From Clitoria ternatea (Eukaryota; Streptophyta; Magnoliopsida; Fabales; Fabaceae), in NCBI GenBank assembly GCA_037962975.1, contig CM075671.1:43424501-43488500 (forward strand): a stretch of DNA of 64,000 nt. Reading direction: 5' to 3'. The translations under genes and the position numbers were made by a program. The notes beneath the pieces were generated by a model that saw only the letters and a list, made by a program, of their open reading frames with translations, did no database searches and had not been told where the DNA came from. Shown in pieces: positions 1 to 10,925 of this stretch (position 1 is the stretch's first letter; each line of letters opens with the position of its first letter).

Positions 1-1020
1 CCACACTTTGCCTTCATCCTTTTCTTTCAGATCGGAGCTACACCTCACCACTAGTCAATCATCAGGTTCTTTATTTTCTCTTAATGGATGATATAGCAGA
101 GTCTTTCTATAGGCATACGAATGAATTAAGATGTATGTTATTGCTCTTGATGCTACTCATGGTTGTGTTGATAATATTTTTCTTATGGGTTCTAACACAA
201 GCCCTATGAAACTAGGTTGTATGACACAATCAAATTGTTCAGTTATACTAATCATTTCACATGCAATTGAACTGACCAATTTGTTGTAGGTATCTTCGTT
301 ACTAAGCGCCCTTAAAAAAAAAGTACAGAGCAAGAAACATAAGGAACCGAATCTTGACACCAATATTTGGTTATGATTTATTTTTCTTTTTTTTGTTTCT
401 TGTTCACAAAAAAAAATCATCATTTCCATTTTTTTTTATTTTAAATTCTACATGCTTTTCACTAAATTTGTTTTTTTTTTTAAAAAATGTCTAAGTAATG
501 AGTAATTGCATCACCCTTGTCCAATATTTCATGACATGTTGTGAATAATTTCCTTGCATATTAATTTAATAAGTTGTTTGTGAAGATCAAATTATATATG
601 AATTGTGATAGATTGACCACCCTCAGTGAGATTTTGAGCTTAATTGGATGGATTATATTATGCCATCTTTCCTTTTTCTTGATTAACCCTTATTTATTAG
701 TACTCTAGAACTTGACTTGTTTCTTTTTGATGTATTATGTTCCATGTGCATGCTTTGATGTGATTAAGGCCATTTTTGTTTTAACTAGCCACTAGCCATA
801 TGCCTTACCTTACATACTTTCCATTGTTACCCACGTTGAGCCTATATCCATTTCTTGATTCAGCCACATAATTTGCCAATAGCCCAAAAAAAAAAAACAT
901 GATCACCTTTGCTTAGGAATTGATTAGGAGTTTTGGAATTACTATGAATAAAGATTCTTGATGATTGTGGAAATGTACCCAAGATATATATGTTGTTGTT
1001 TCATTGTTCAAAAAGAAAGT
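1..1020. other. AT-rich intergenic stretch, no gene seen
   Basis: No supported coding region. The stretch has long A and T runs (for example around 310, 410-440 and 470-485) and no codon structure on either strand. Short open frames here have no recognisable motif. Confidence 0.6.
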
Positions 1021-1424
1021 AAAAAATAAAAAAAAGACAGAACTCCCCAGTTAGTCCCTGTCTCCAACAGAGTCGGATATTTAGGTCCCCGACTTAGTAA
1101 GTTGGACCCATAAATCCCTCACGTCCAGTATCGTCGGACACATAGATCCCTATCGTTAGGCGTCCGTTGGTTTAGGGTGACGTGGGTCGTTATGTGCCAA
1201 CTAGGACTGCAAGGTACGCATCAAACGACCACGTTTTGGCTACACACGTCAGAGCCTTCAATGGTGATTAAACGGCACCGTTTTAGGGCTTAACCCTAAC
1301 CAAATTGTCTTCCCATCTTCGATCTATAACTCCGATGGGTATCCCATTTCCTTCTCCATTTTAGTGTCTCACCTTATCTTCTCCCTCACCATTTACGAGT
1401 TGTCGATGCTTCAAGGAATCCACC

Positions 1425-1763
1425 ATGAGTCAAAACCGAAGCCAGGGATCGTCATCCTCTTCATCCAGCCAAGGTCGACGACGGCTCCGTTGCCGTTGTG
1501 GCGACCCACCAGCATTGCGCGTGTCCCACACATCGAACAACCCAAATCGACAATTCTGGAGATGCGCACAACTCCGTGGTGGACAATGTGATTTTTTTGC
1601 CTGGGTCCAGGAAGGGGACAATGTGCTTCACGAGGAGGAAATGAGGAATGCAGTGTTATGCAAGCTAACAGAGATGAAGGAAGTGATTGAAGGGCATAAA
1701 AGTGATGTGCACAGGGATGTTTATGAAGCTATCACCCAAGTTATACGTAAGGGAGGAAGGTAA
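1425..1763 (+). CDS. GRF-type zinc-finger protein, transposon-borne, probably frameshifted near its end
   Basis: The 112-residue frame begins with a Ser/Gln-rich leader and then has a GRF zinc finger at about residues 21-62: CRCG, a PxL segment, NPNRQFWRCAQ, then GGQCDFFAWVQE. GRF fingers bind nucleic acid in plant and animal proteins. Plant versions often continue into a coiled coil and a C-terminal membrane helix. Here the reading ends at 1763, but the +1 frame (to 1908) continues with a hydrophobic run (ILTLVLVLVV) near its end. I therefore infer one frameshift near 1750 in a GRF plus transmembrane protein. The start is the first ATG in frame with the finger. It lies inside the MULE and points toward the transposase gene. 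It could be captured cargo or a standing element gene. Confidence 0.6.
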   Translation: MSQNRSQGSSSSSSSQGRRRLRCRCGDPPALRVSHTSNNPNRQFWRCAQLRGGQCDFFAWVQEGDNVLHEEEMRNAVLCKLTEMKEVIEGHKSDVHRDVYEAITQVIRKGGR

Positions 1764-2579
1764 GTGGCAAATGCAAATGGAATCATTGATGAAGAAAGGA
1801 TGCATGGAAATCCATCAGGATTTGCATAACTTGAAGATGATTTTGGTTATGCAGAGTGTAATAATTTTGACTTTGGTATTGGTTTTAGTTGTGGGTCCTG
1901 GTTCTTAGGGTAGTATTTGTAATGAGAATATGTCCAAGCATTTGTAATGATCCTGATTTTAGATTATATTCCTAAGGATGTGTGTTCCTCTGTATTATAC
2001 AACCTTGACAATGAGAAAGTGTATTCCTATGCACTTGACAATGAGAATGTTGTATTCATTGAATTGCCATAAGTGTTTGTTTAAAAATTGACAACAGAAC
2101 CAATCATGATTCAAAAACCAAGTTTTGTATTTAAAGTAAGGAATGGAGTGACTGAAAATATAGTAAATGGTTCACCAACCATGTTTTTAGTTTTCACTTG
2201 TGATAAATTTGAAGTTATCACCAATAAGCATTTTAAGTTTTCACCTGTGATTGATTTTATCTTTTTCACCAATCAACATTCTCAGTTTTCACCTGTGATT
2301 GATTTTATGTTTTTCACCAATCAGCATTCTCAGTTTTCACTCATGGAGCACAGTTAACATAACCAAAAATAACACATCAAATTTGCAGCAGAAATAACAC
2401 AACCAAAAATTGTTTCAGAATTAACATAAAAACAGAGTTACATGAAACCATCAAATTGTCAAATTTGGTAGCAGCAGGCTAAACCAAGATTACATGAAAC
2501 CAGAATTACATGAAAACTAAGATTACATTAACTTGTCATATAAAAATAGGGGTTGTGAGCCTTGACATCAAATTTACAA
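1764..2579. repeat. MULE interior with a 48-bp tandem repeat
   Basis: The tail of the GRF reading (to 1908) is followed by non-coding sequence. A 48-bp unit beginning TTTTCACCTGTGATTG occurs twice back to back at 2238-2333, with a partial third copy after it. The stretch from 2350 to 2560 repeats variants of ACATGAAA and ACATAACC. No gene is seen. Confidence 0.6.
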
Positions 2580-4266
2580 TCATGGTGTGTCTATGAAGAC
2601 CATGTCTCCAGCCTTTTTGGTAGGCAACTTCCTCCTTAGACTCCTCCTGGGTGGTGAAGTTGTGTCAAGGGGTGGAGCTACCAACCTTGGACTCCTCCTC
2701 ACAGGGGTTATTTGAGATAGAGGTTGTGAGGTAGACACTGAAATTATATCTTGGGTTTGTTGAGGTATTGGGTTGGTGTGTTGGGTCTCCTATGGTTGAA
2801 TGCTTTGGTTGCTTTCCTGGGTTTGTGTTTCCTCAGCATGAGCCCTTCTTTTGTTGTCTTTAGCCACTGAACATGAGCCCTTCCTATGTCCAGTCTGACC
2901 ACACACACTACACCTCCCTGGCTGCAACTTCCTCTTCATCCTCTTTGTATGGTTGTCCCCTTTATTGTTATTTTTTAGATCCTCTTCATTGTTATTCAGA
3001 GTTTGGTTCTCTTTCCTTCTCTGCTTCTTGGGCCTTCCAATTGTCTTTTAAACTGTTGGTGGAATTGGTGGTACAAATCCTGTCTTCTCCCAAAACTCTG
3101 AGCCTGGGACAGATTCAATATGGTGCTCATAGGTTGCAGTCCAAGCTGCCATGGTGACCCCTACATGGCAATGATCTTCTGGTCTTTCTCCTCTGTAGGA
3201 TATGGCTGCACAGGCATGCTTGCATGGCAGTCCTGTAGTCAACAATTTCTAATTATCAGTTAAAATGTATACTAAGATTGATTAAATAAAACAATGCACA
3301 CTAAACAATACAGACCTGTCAGTTGCCATACTCTACAACTGCACTTTTGTGTCCCTAGATTAACAGAGACTTTGTCTGGAAAATAGGTTACCTCATATCT
3401 CTCAACTCCACCATCACCTACATAAAATGGTGGACAAGTCAATCTCCAACACCAAAAATGTTAAGCAGAAGAACAATCAAGCAAACAGGACATACCTGTC
3501 CACACCACTGTGTAGTTGTTACTTGCAGTCTTAGCCTTCTCCAACCTACTCTGTTGAATTGGGGGCAGCACCCCAGAATGGCCTGTTAACTTCAACTTGT
3601 GATTGCCTATAGTTACCATGATATAGGTCCTGACCTCCTCAAGCATTGTTAAAATAGGTTTGCACCTGGCATGTAGAAGCTTGGAGTTGAGTACCTCACA
3701 GTTGTTGTTAGTGATGTTGTCCACCTTGCAATTTTCATCAAAAAAAGCCTTACTCCATGCCTCCTTTGGGAATTTACACAAGTATGTCCGAGCTTTATCA
3801 TCCACCATCCTAATTTTCAACATACTTTTTTCAAAATCATTGGGTGTAGTGGATCTGGCTGCTTGCCACAGGAGTCCCCTTAGCTCTTTCCCCCTCCACT
3901 GTTTTGAGAAGTTCTGCCATAAGTGCCACACACAGTATCTGTGTGGTACACCAGGCATCACCTCCTGTAGTGCGGGTATCAGGCCCTATAAAAACCACAC
4001 AAAAGAATACAAGCATTAGTAGATTAATAGGTTTTGATAAAAAAATACTAAATTATAAGGGTTAGTGTTCACACCTTCTGTATGTCACTCATAAAGGTCA
4101 ACATCCTCTCCTTATAGTCACCTATGTCTCCATGTAACAGCTCCAAAAACCATTTCCAATTCTCCTTGTTCTCAATCTGACAGACCCCATAAGCAATGGG
4201 CCATATATGGTTGTTGGCATCCTGTCCCACAGCAGTCAACAACTGGCCCCTGTAGTAGCCTTTCAA
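2580..4266 (-). pseudogene. MULE transposase, 5'-truncated, with introns and two in-frame stops
   Basis: Read on the minus strand this is the C-terminal half of a MuDR/MULE transposase. Exon 1 (4266-4072) carries LLTAVGQDANNH and WKWFLELL, ending in FMSDIQK, which holds the second catalytic Asp. An intron with GT/AG ends runs to about 3984. Exon 2 continues GLIPALQEVMPGVPHRYC and HLWQNF, to about 3497. Exon 3 (about 3423-3317) has CSCRVWQLTG, and exon 4 starts at about 3229 with LPCKHACAAI. Together these complete a SWIM finger (CxC...CxH) split by an intron. A CCHC knuckle (CSVCGQTGHRKGSC) lies near 2900, followed by an RRSPRL-type basic tail and a TGA at 2580-2582. In-frame stops fall at 3048-3050 and near 2791. 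The first catalytic Asp is lost at the 4266 break, so the gene is dead. Confidence 0.85.
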
Positions 4267-4882
4267 AAGAAGAAAAAGAAGAAAAAGAAGAAGTGGTGAA
4301 TATATGTATGAAAATAATTAGGAGGATTTATTCTCATGTTTTATCCTCCATCATGTTTCATTTTGCTAAGTATTGAGTTTCAAAATGTACTTCCACAATC
4401 ACTAAATCACTTACTCCATTGCTCTTTTTCAACCCTAAGTTTAGCCATACTATTTCATTTTATCCACCCTATATCACCTTGGCCCCATTACAACCTTATA
4501 AAGTCCTTTTGATCTCTGCATGCATATGTGTTCAAATATGAAAATTAGAAATTTGTCAAGCCTATGGTAGTGCTAATTTATTTGGGTGATTTCTGAGAGT
4601 ATACACAAACCCAAACAATTGAGATATAGAGAGCATAAAGAGAACATCTATCACATTTTCATCCACTCTTTGATTTGATCACTCAATTTATGAAACTAGT
4701 ATGTAATGCTTCTTATTCACACTTATCATGACCTCTTGATATAAGGGATGATGTGTATTACTTATTATTTTAGACTTCAAAAAAAAATCAATTTAAAAAA
4801 AAAAATCTTTTTCTGTTGTTTCTCATTTTAGTTTTTGGTTTGGTTTTGCCCTGGAGTGCAAAAGCTTAAGTGTGGGGGAATT
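4267..4882 (+). other. Athila-like 3' untranslated region and polypurine tract
   Basis: No coding frame. The segment ends with GCTTAAGTGTGGGGGAATT (4864-4882), a purine-rich tract immediately before an LTR that starts TGATAAATCA. The text before it, including CTCTGCATGCATATG near 4513, resembles the pol-to-LTR spacer I know from legume Athila elements. It therefore marks the last internal part of an Athila-like element whose body is missing to the left. Confidence 0.6.
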
Positions 4883-6473
4883 TGATAAATCAATTTTAAT
4901 ACATTTCTTATAGTTTTACACTTGGGGTTTATTATATAATTACTATGTTTAATAATAGTATTTTAATTAAGTTTTATGTTGTTTAGTTAAATTGAAGTAT
5001 TATGTATATATGTTTCAATTTTCGTTTTTTGTATGTATCTTGAGTATCTTGCCTTATTTTGGTCATAACTTGGATTTTTGTGATCCAAATGGGCTAATCT
5101 TGGAACCCATGGAAAGCTAAGACAATGATCAAATTTGGTTATTTTGCATCTGAAAAAAATAAAGAAATGGAGCTTGAATCAATCAGCCCTCATGTGTCCT
5201 ACCAGCATTGACATAGTTCACCAAAATACACATATCTGGAGCTATAGATGTCTAAATGACCTGATTCTTGCGCCAAATTCTCAATAAGTCAGAGATCTAC
5301 AACTTTCATGTTGAAGGTTTTTCAAAATTCGGCCATCTAGAAGGTCATATTGGACTCGCAAGGTGGAGAAGATAAAGAGGAGAATGAATTTCAACACCTA
5401 CCATTATCTTCTTTTGAATTATTGTAATTTCAAGCCCACCAATGTTGAAAAAATGCATTAATAATCAGAAAATGAATGTATAGTATCATCATATCTTGCC
5501 TATAAATAGATGCTTGAAGTTGTAAGGGAGATACACAAGAAATACATAAGAAATACATGCTTTAGTTTTCATTACAATTCTATATCTTTGCTTTAGTTTC
5601 TTAAGTTTTAGTTCTTTCTTTTTCTTTATCTCCTTGTTATATATTCCATCCTTCAAGTTATGGTTTTCATTTCCCTTTCTTAATACCAAGTAAGTTAATT
5701 TTATTATTTGTTATTTACTTTTATAATCAAAGTTTTAGTAAATTTAATATTAGCTTTCATTGTTAAAAATTATCATGGAAGCTTAATCTTTTAAAATCAA
5801 CTAAAGGAATTTAATTTTTCTTTATGTTAACTTTGAGTTCTTGCTCTTAATATTTTGATTGAAGATAATTACTTTTCTTTGTTTCTCAAGCACTTATGAT
5901 GGTAGATTATTTAAGTGTATAACCGATTGGTATATAATTAAACAATCTATAATCTAAACTGATGTTGGTTGGTTAATCAATAATCAAGTTGAGAACAAAG
6001 ATTAAGTTACTAAATAAGAGATTTCTATTTAGTTTCTTAACTCAATCAAATTATGGTTTTAAAGTTATTTTAGTAATTAATAAGAATATATCGATTGATT
6101 ATTCTTATTAGTTCATTAATTCAATTCTAGAAGATTTTCTAGAATATAATCATTTAGGGATTCCAAATGATTTAAGATTGAGAAAATTAATTATATTTAA
6201 TCATATTTGTGATCAATGATTAGTTAACTAAAGATTTATTAATTCCTTGGGTTGGTTGTTTCTAAATTTGATTATTCTTACTCATAAATTTACTTTTTAG
6301 CACTATTATATAATCACTTAATTTTCCTTTCAAGCTCAACACAAACCCCCCCTTTATTATAACTAAATTGAGTGTAACTAATTGAACTAAGGTCCTCGAG
6401 AGACGACTAAGGTTGTTCACCTTATACTATATTAATTTAACTTTTTATTTGACCCGACAACGACAGCGTGTCA
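4883..6473 (+). repeat. Athila-like 3' LTR (TGATAAATCA ... GTGTCA), copy 1
   Basis: A 1591-bp LTR begins TGATAAATCAAT right after the polypurine tract and ends GACAGCGTGTCA. The same sequence occurs inverted at 51932-53528, which fixes both boundaries. Internal landmarks shared by the two copies include the ACACTTGGGGTTTATTA block near the start, the TATA box and the terminal ACCCRACAACGAYAGCGTG. Because a tract precedes it and no matching 5' LTR lies in the window, this is the 3' LTR of an element truncated on its left. Confidence 0.8.
5501..5508 (+). promoter_or_regulatory. TATA box of Athila-like LTR copy 1
   Basis: TATAAATA preceded by TTGCC, about 620 bp into the LTR and conserved as a slightly changed TATAAACA in the inverted copy near 52890. 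This is the expected place for the retrotransposon promoter. Activity is not implied. Confidence 0.55.
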
Positions 6474-6477
6474 CTTC

Positions 6478-6670
6478 TCGCCTCAGCGAGTGAGAGACTC
6501 GCTTCAGCGAGTGAGAGACTCGCTTCAGCGAGTGAGAGACTCGCTTCAGCGAGGGTGATTGGAGGGAAGGCTTTTGGATTGGCTCTGCTTAAGCGAATGG
6601 TAATTCGCCCGAGCGAGTTGGGCTGTCTTGCTCAAGCGTGCTGAATCTCGCTTGAGCGAGTGGACGCTGT
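6478..6670. repeat. 21-bp minisatellite and TCGCTYRAGCGA-type palindromes
   Basis: A 21-bp unit starting TCGCTTCAGCGAG is repeated about 3.7 times in near-perfect tandem (6478-6554). Looser copies of the same palindromic core follow to about 6660: GCTTAAGCG, CGCCCGAGCG, GCTCAAGCG and CGCTTGAGCG. The same motif family fills the insert at 43.2-44.4 kb. The unit abuts the LTR end at 6473, so it is flanking DNA, probably a fragment of another LTR. Confidence 0.75.
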
Positions 6671-7083
6671 GTTGGGGCTCACTTAAGTGCTATGTCTTCA
6701 TCTTCCGCTGAGCTGTTTGTGATCGGTTTTAATTTCCCTTGCCTTCCTTTCCCTTCTTCTATTGTGCCCGGTTCCCTTGGTTTTATTTTGGGAAAAATTT
6801 TCCCTTGTTTCAGATTTATTTTTAATTAAGTAAGGATGTTTCAGTAGGTGCCTAGCTAAGGGTCGTTAGTTAGGCAAGGGTGGTACCACGTCAACGTGGT
6901 CAATCTTGATTAAATTGTGAATGATCATGTGTAGATGAATCGCTAGTCATTTGTAACAACAAAAAGATACAGAAATAAATTCTAACAAATCATTAGAAGT
7001 TAGGAACAAATGCATTAATAAATATCTAATTATTATCAGAGCAAACAAATCCACTCACTTGTTGATTTAATATCTGACTAATT
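6671..7083. other. Unassigned spacer
   Basis: A mixed-composition segment with no coding frame and no recognisable LTR boundary. A short GTGGTACCACGTCAACGTGG patch near 6881 contains a small inverted repeat (CCACGT/ACGTGG). Confidence 0.4.
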
Positions 7084-7400
7084 GTGTTCAACATCTTCAT
7101 CGTACAATTTTGTATTTGTTGTAACTATAACTTGATCAACATGTTCACCTCTAACATCTACTAGTCTACTTGTGTACACACCCCTTTCAATTTGCAACAA
7201 CACATGAAAATGTTGAATGTCTTCCTAGATATCTTTGTAAGGATCGTTAAAAGAAAAAATTATAATATTTATAATTACACAATGTTCTTTAATCTTAATA
7301 ACAGCTAACCAATCTCTATGACCTTCATGTAATTGTGAGTAGTAAACTTGCTTAACGTTTTATGCAAAAGTAAATGGGTCATAATTAGAATAATATCGAG
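7084..7400 (-). pseudogene. Relic of CACTA transposase, DUF4216 region
   Basis: The minus strand reads, with one frame maintained, NYDPFTFA, then a stop, then VKQVYYSQLHEGHRDWLAVIK, and further on RGVYTSRLVDVRGEHVD, ending in a stop near 7084. DPF-FA-QVKQVYY followed by WLAVIK is the DUF4216 signature found C-terminal in the TNP2-type transposases of plant CACTA (En/Spm) elements. At least two in-frame stops make it dead. The coding is lost beyond about 7400. It may be the left (3') remnant of the older CACTA element whose other end I place near 18672. Confidence 0.6.
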
Positions 7401-9903
7401 ATTTCTTAAAGAGCTTAGGAAGAGAGCTAAGTACTCAAGAGAGTCTAGAGAAGGGAAAACACTCAATCTCACTAAAAGTTTGTCAAATAAATCTTAGTTA
7501 CTTAATTATAAAGGAGATGAGGCTTATATACCTCCCTCAAATATGTATTTTCAGACTTGATATGGTGGGCTTGTTAAAGCTTCACCCAAGGCCCAAAACC
7601 TAAAGGTACATAGCCCAAAAGTGGCCCAAAATGGAAATTATGGTCATGCAAAGCCCAAACTTAACTACTAAGCCTAAATGTGCATAAATGAAAAAGTTTA
7701 ATCTAAGCTCACCCATGGACCTCATCATTAAACAAGATTGTAGCCAAGCATTTACCATAGACAATGGGAAATGAGTGAATTTTATGTCAATCATAATTGA
7801 CGAGTTTCAAACAATATAACAACACTCAATTGAATGAACTTCATTATTCCTAAACTATCCAACATGTACAATTCAATATTGAATAAAACAACACTTTAAT
7901 ATTGTCGTATTCAATCTTGAACGAGATATTTTAAGGTTTCACTCATGTTAAATACTAACTAAAATCCATCTTTATAACTTGAAATTCAAGTTCGAAAGTG
8001 AAAAAGGTTAGATAATCATATTATAATTTTACAATAACTAATTGGTGAAATTTAAACCACCCCATTTTAAAACTGTGAAGTTTTTTTAAGAAATTTCACT
8101 AGAATTTCCTCTAAAATAAGGACATTTTCAATTTTTTTTAACTTTACTAAAACAAGTAGAAAACTTCCCAATATAATTCATAAAGTATTCTCATTATCAT
8201 TCATGTTTTCAATTTGATCTATTTATGAGACATACAATCTGTCTTATAATAATTTGTTTAACAACATTTTGTAGCATAAAATTATATTACAACAAACATT
8301 ATCATTTTATTTAATCTCTTAACACATAATAAAGTTAATTTTACTTAATTAAACATAATATGTGTATACATTAAAATCCATTCTAATTCAAGATTGCATC
8401 CCAAAAACACTGTTATTGAATTTTTAATAAACACTAGTTTATTCATAAATATTAGAATAGTAATTAATAAGAATAATTTTAAAAGAAGTATGCCTAATTA
8501 ATTTTGGTACTCACTTTCTAACTTCACACTTTATTTGACTAGTTAAATCCCCTTTTAAACTAGGTTCCATCACTTGTTAAAACAAGTGTACCTGTATAAT
8601 TCTATTCACTTCCATCAATAAAATGTGACAACTATCATCTCTTTCCAAAACTTATGCTAAATGACATGTCTTCACATAATTAATTCACACGGTGCAAGGC
8701 TAAAATAGTTTATGTATAAAAAGCAATGTATTCTCAAATTCTAAAATTACAACTCTCAAAGCAAGTATATATATTGAATTATAGGTCTTTCATGATATGT
8801 TTGTAAGAAAGATTCATCCACATTAATATTTATCATTTCCACAAATATCCATCATGATTAGTAATTAAATAAATTATTGGTGAAATATTTTGAAATGAAA
8901 GTTTAAAAGACCTCAATTGTTAGAATAATGTAAATTTATAGCCAATAGCTACATGCTTAAACATATTATAAAGGGTTAAACATATTAACATATAATTAAC
9001 ACATAATTAAAATTTAATCAATCATGCATTAATGGAATAAAATAGGTACGCATATTAACACATACTAACACATAATTAACAATTTAACAAAATTTTGACA
9101 GATTTTCCCCTATAACAAGACAACACAAAATTTTAAAAAACCTACAAAACAATAAAAAAAAGTCCTAAACAGTTTTCATATGCAATTACATAATTCAAAA
9201 TAACAATAAATTTTCCATCTCATCAGCACAAACTCATTTAAGGTAAACATAATCAAGGTAGTTTACAATCTTTTCTAAATTAACTAGTTCATGATCACCA
9301 TATTTATTTAACTCTTGTTTATTGGACTCATTTTTATGTCATTTAGGTGTAATAAAATTCAATTGTTGAGAGACTTGCAACATTTCAAAGAGACAAAATC
9401 GTCACACACACTGAAAATCATTATCATCAACAATCTTTTGAACTTTCCACTTTTAAATTGTCCATTTAAATAGGATGACACTTCCATATTCTAGAGCCCA
9501 ACTCTTAGCAAACATATACTTCATAGGAGAAACAACATATTAGGGATCTCAAAACTACCGTGAACTTGATAAATTGATTTATGCATTGTGGGGTTAAAGA
9601 AAATAATTCTTTTAACTACAACTTGAAGAAGGAGAATTTTTTTTTGTAAATAATTTATAAGGATATATTGTTACATCATAAAGTACACGAAAAACACAAT
9701 TAGATATATGTCAAAGAAAAGCACACAATATAACTTTAGAATAAATGCACAAACATCAGCATCACTCTAAAATGAAATTCTCACCTTAATCAGCTTAATT
9801 ACAACCTAAGAAAGTTTAGCTTACCACATACCCTACTCGATTCCAAGAATCTGGCCATCTGAAGTCTTGAATCAGTGTAGTCATCTTTTTACCAACCTAG
9901 AAT
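7401..9903. other. AT-rich non-coding stretch
   Basis: No gene is supported. Around 7500-7700 there are many GGCCCA/GCCCAAA words, a composition common in untranslated parts of plant transposons. The remainder is low-complexity A/T sequence up to the CACTA terminus at 9904. Confidence 0.5.
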
Positions 9904-10562
9904 CACTACCACAAAAGGGATTTTAGGGTGCTTATTTTGGTCATTTTAGGACGCTTTTAGGTGCTTTATATACGTGTGTTCTAGTAGAATATCACATTTA
10001 CTAAAATGTTTTTAAGCACTTTAGTACAACATATTTTTAAAGTGCTTATTTTAATTACACACTTTAGAAAGTGGTAAAATAAATTATGTTTTACAACGCC
10101 TATTTTAATTGCGCACTTTAGAAAGTAAATAAAAAGATAGTAGTGCGGTTTTAAGAAACCGCACTAATAGGCTCCAGCATTTTAATGGGCAAATGATTGA
10201 CGAATAGTACAAGGCTACAATAAAATGATAAGTTATAATGATTATAATTATACCATAGTTCTTCAAGGTTTTCATCATAAACACAGTGGATTGGAACAAA
10301 ACAAAACATTTCATCATAAACATAATGGAAAGAAATAAAATGATCATACTAATTATATAATCTTTATGCTTTTACTTCATGCCAATTTTCTCTAAACAAC
10401 AATTTATTTCAATTACTCCAAATCAGCCTATCCAATATGACATAACACAAATGACATACATAAGTGGAAAGATAGTTCCATTATTAAGGCATCAAGACAC
10501 AGTATCCAAAATGTTTGAAATAAAAATGAAATTCTTCATACAAACTTATTAAATTACTTTAC

Positions 10563-10772
10563 TCACAATTTAATCAAGACATAATCTCTTAAATTTAGAA
10601 CTATGTTATAGTCTGCACCTTTCTTGGTAATCCCTAATGCTATGTTATCTCCCTTTCCAAAACCACTTCTCTACCAAGCGCCCAATATATAGAAGAAACA
10701 ACATAGGCTAACCACTAAGAAGATCTGCACGGAATTTCTAGTCCTACCATTAGCTGAACTTGGTTTTGCCAT
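10563..10772 (-). pseudogene. Captured first coding exon of a PMT-type (QUA2-like) methyltransferase
   Basis: On the minus strand an ATG at 10770-10772 follows an AG acceptor (TTATAG). It opens MAKPSSANGRTRNSVQIF, then a hydrophobic stretch with LCCFFYILGAW, then a stop, then RSGFGKGDNIAL and KKGADYN. This is the cytosolic tail and signal-anchor segment of plant PMT methyltransferases, Golgi type II membrane proteins involved in pectin methylation (established family knowledge). Only the N-terminal about 60 residues are present, with no SAM-binding domain. The Trp codon in the anchor is followed by TAG. It sits in the CACTA element next to the KH-gene fragment and is in the same orientation. 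Confidence 0.8.
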
Positions 10773-10925
10773 CTATAACCTAAAAAAGACCAGTTCTCAT
10801 TCAAAATCACTTGAACTATATCTCCTAAGAATAAGAATAACAAATCCCTGAGTCTAAGTACAACACCATTTACTCAAGATCCAAGAAGGGTATACCATGC
10901 AAGACACTGAGAAAGGACTTACTGC

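Larger units (their letters stand above)
1034..4266. mobile_element. Truncated Mutator-like element (MULE) carrying a GRF zinc-finger gene
   Basis: The left end (about 1034-1260) has the look of a legume MULE terminus: repeated GGACCC/GTCCCTGT-type blocks around 1050-1160 and an abrupt rise in GC content. Inside are a plus-strand GRF-type zinc-finger gene (1425 onward) and a minus-strand MULE transposase (4266 to 2580) that converge. The transposase breaks off at 4266, in the middle of the catalytic domain, next to an AAGAAG-rich tract, so the right terminal repeat is missing. Element identity is solid from the transposase. The exact left boundary is inferred and no target duplication can be defined. 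Confidence 0.7.

Noticed and set aside
157..429. 90-codon minus-strand open frame near the left edge
   Set aside because: Composition follows the poly-A/T tracts, with no motif and no supporting context.
6474..6500. Possible primer-binding site right after the Athila-like LTR
   Set aside because: The sequence after GTGTCA (CTTCTCGCC) matches no plant tRNA end, and a polypurine tract precedes the LTR, so it is a 3' LTR.
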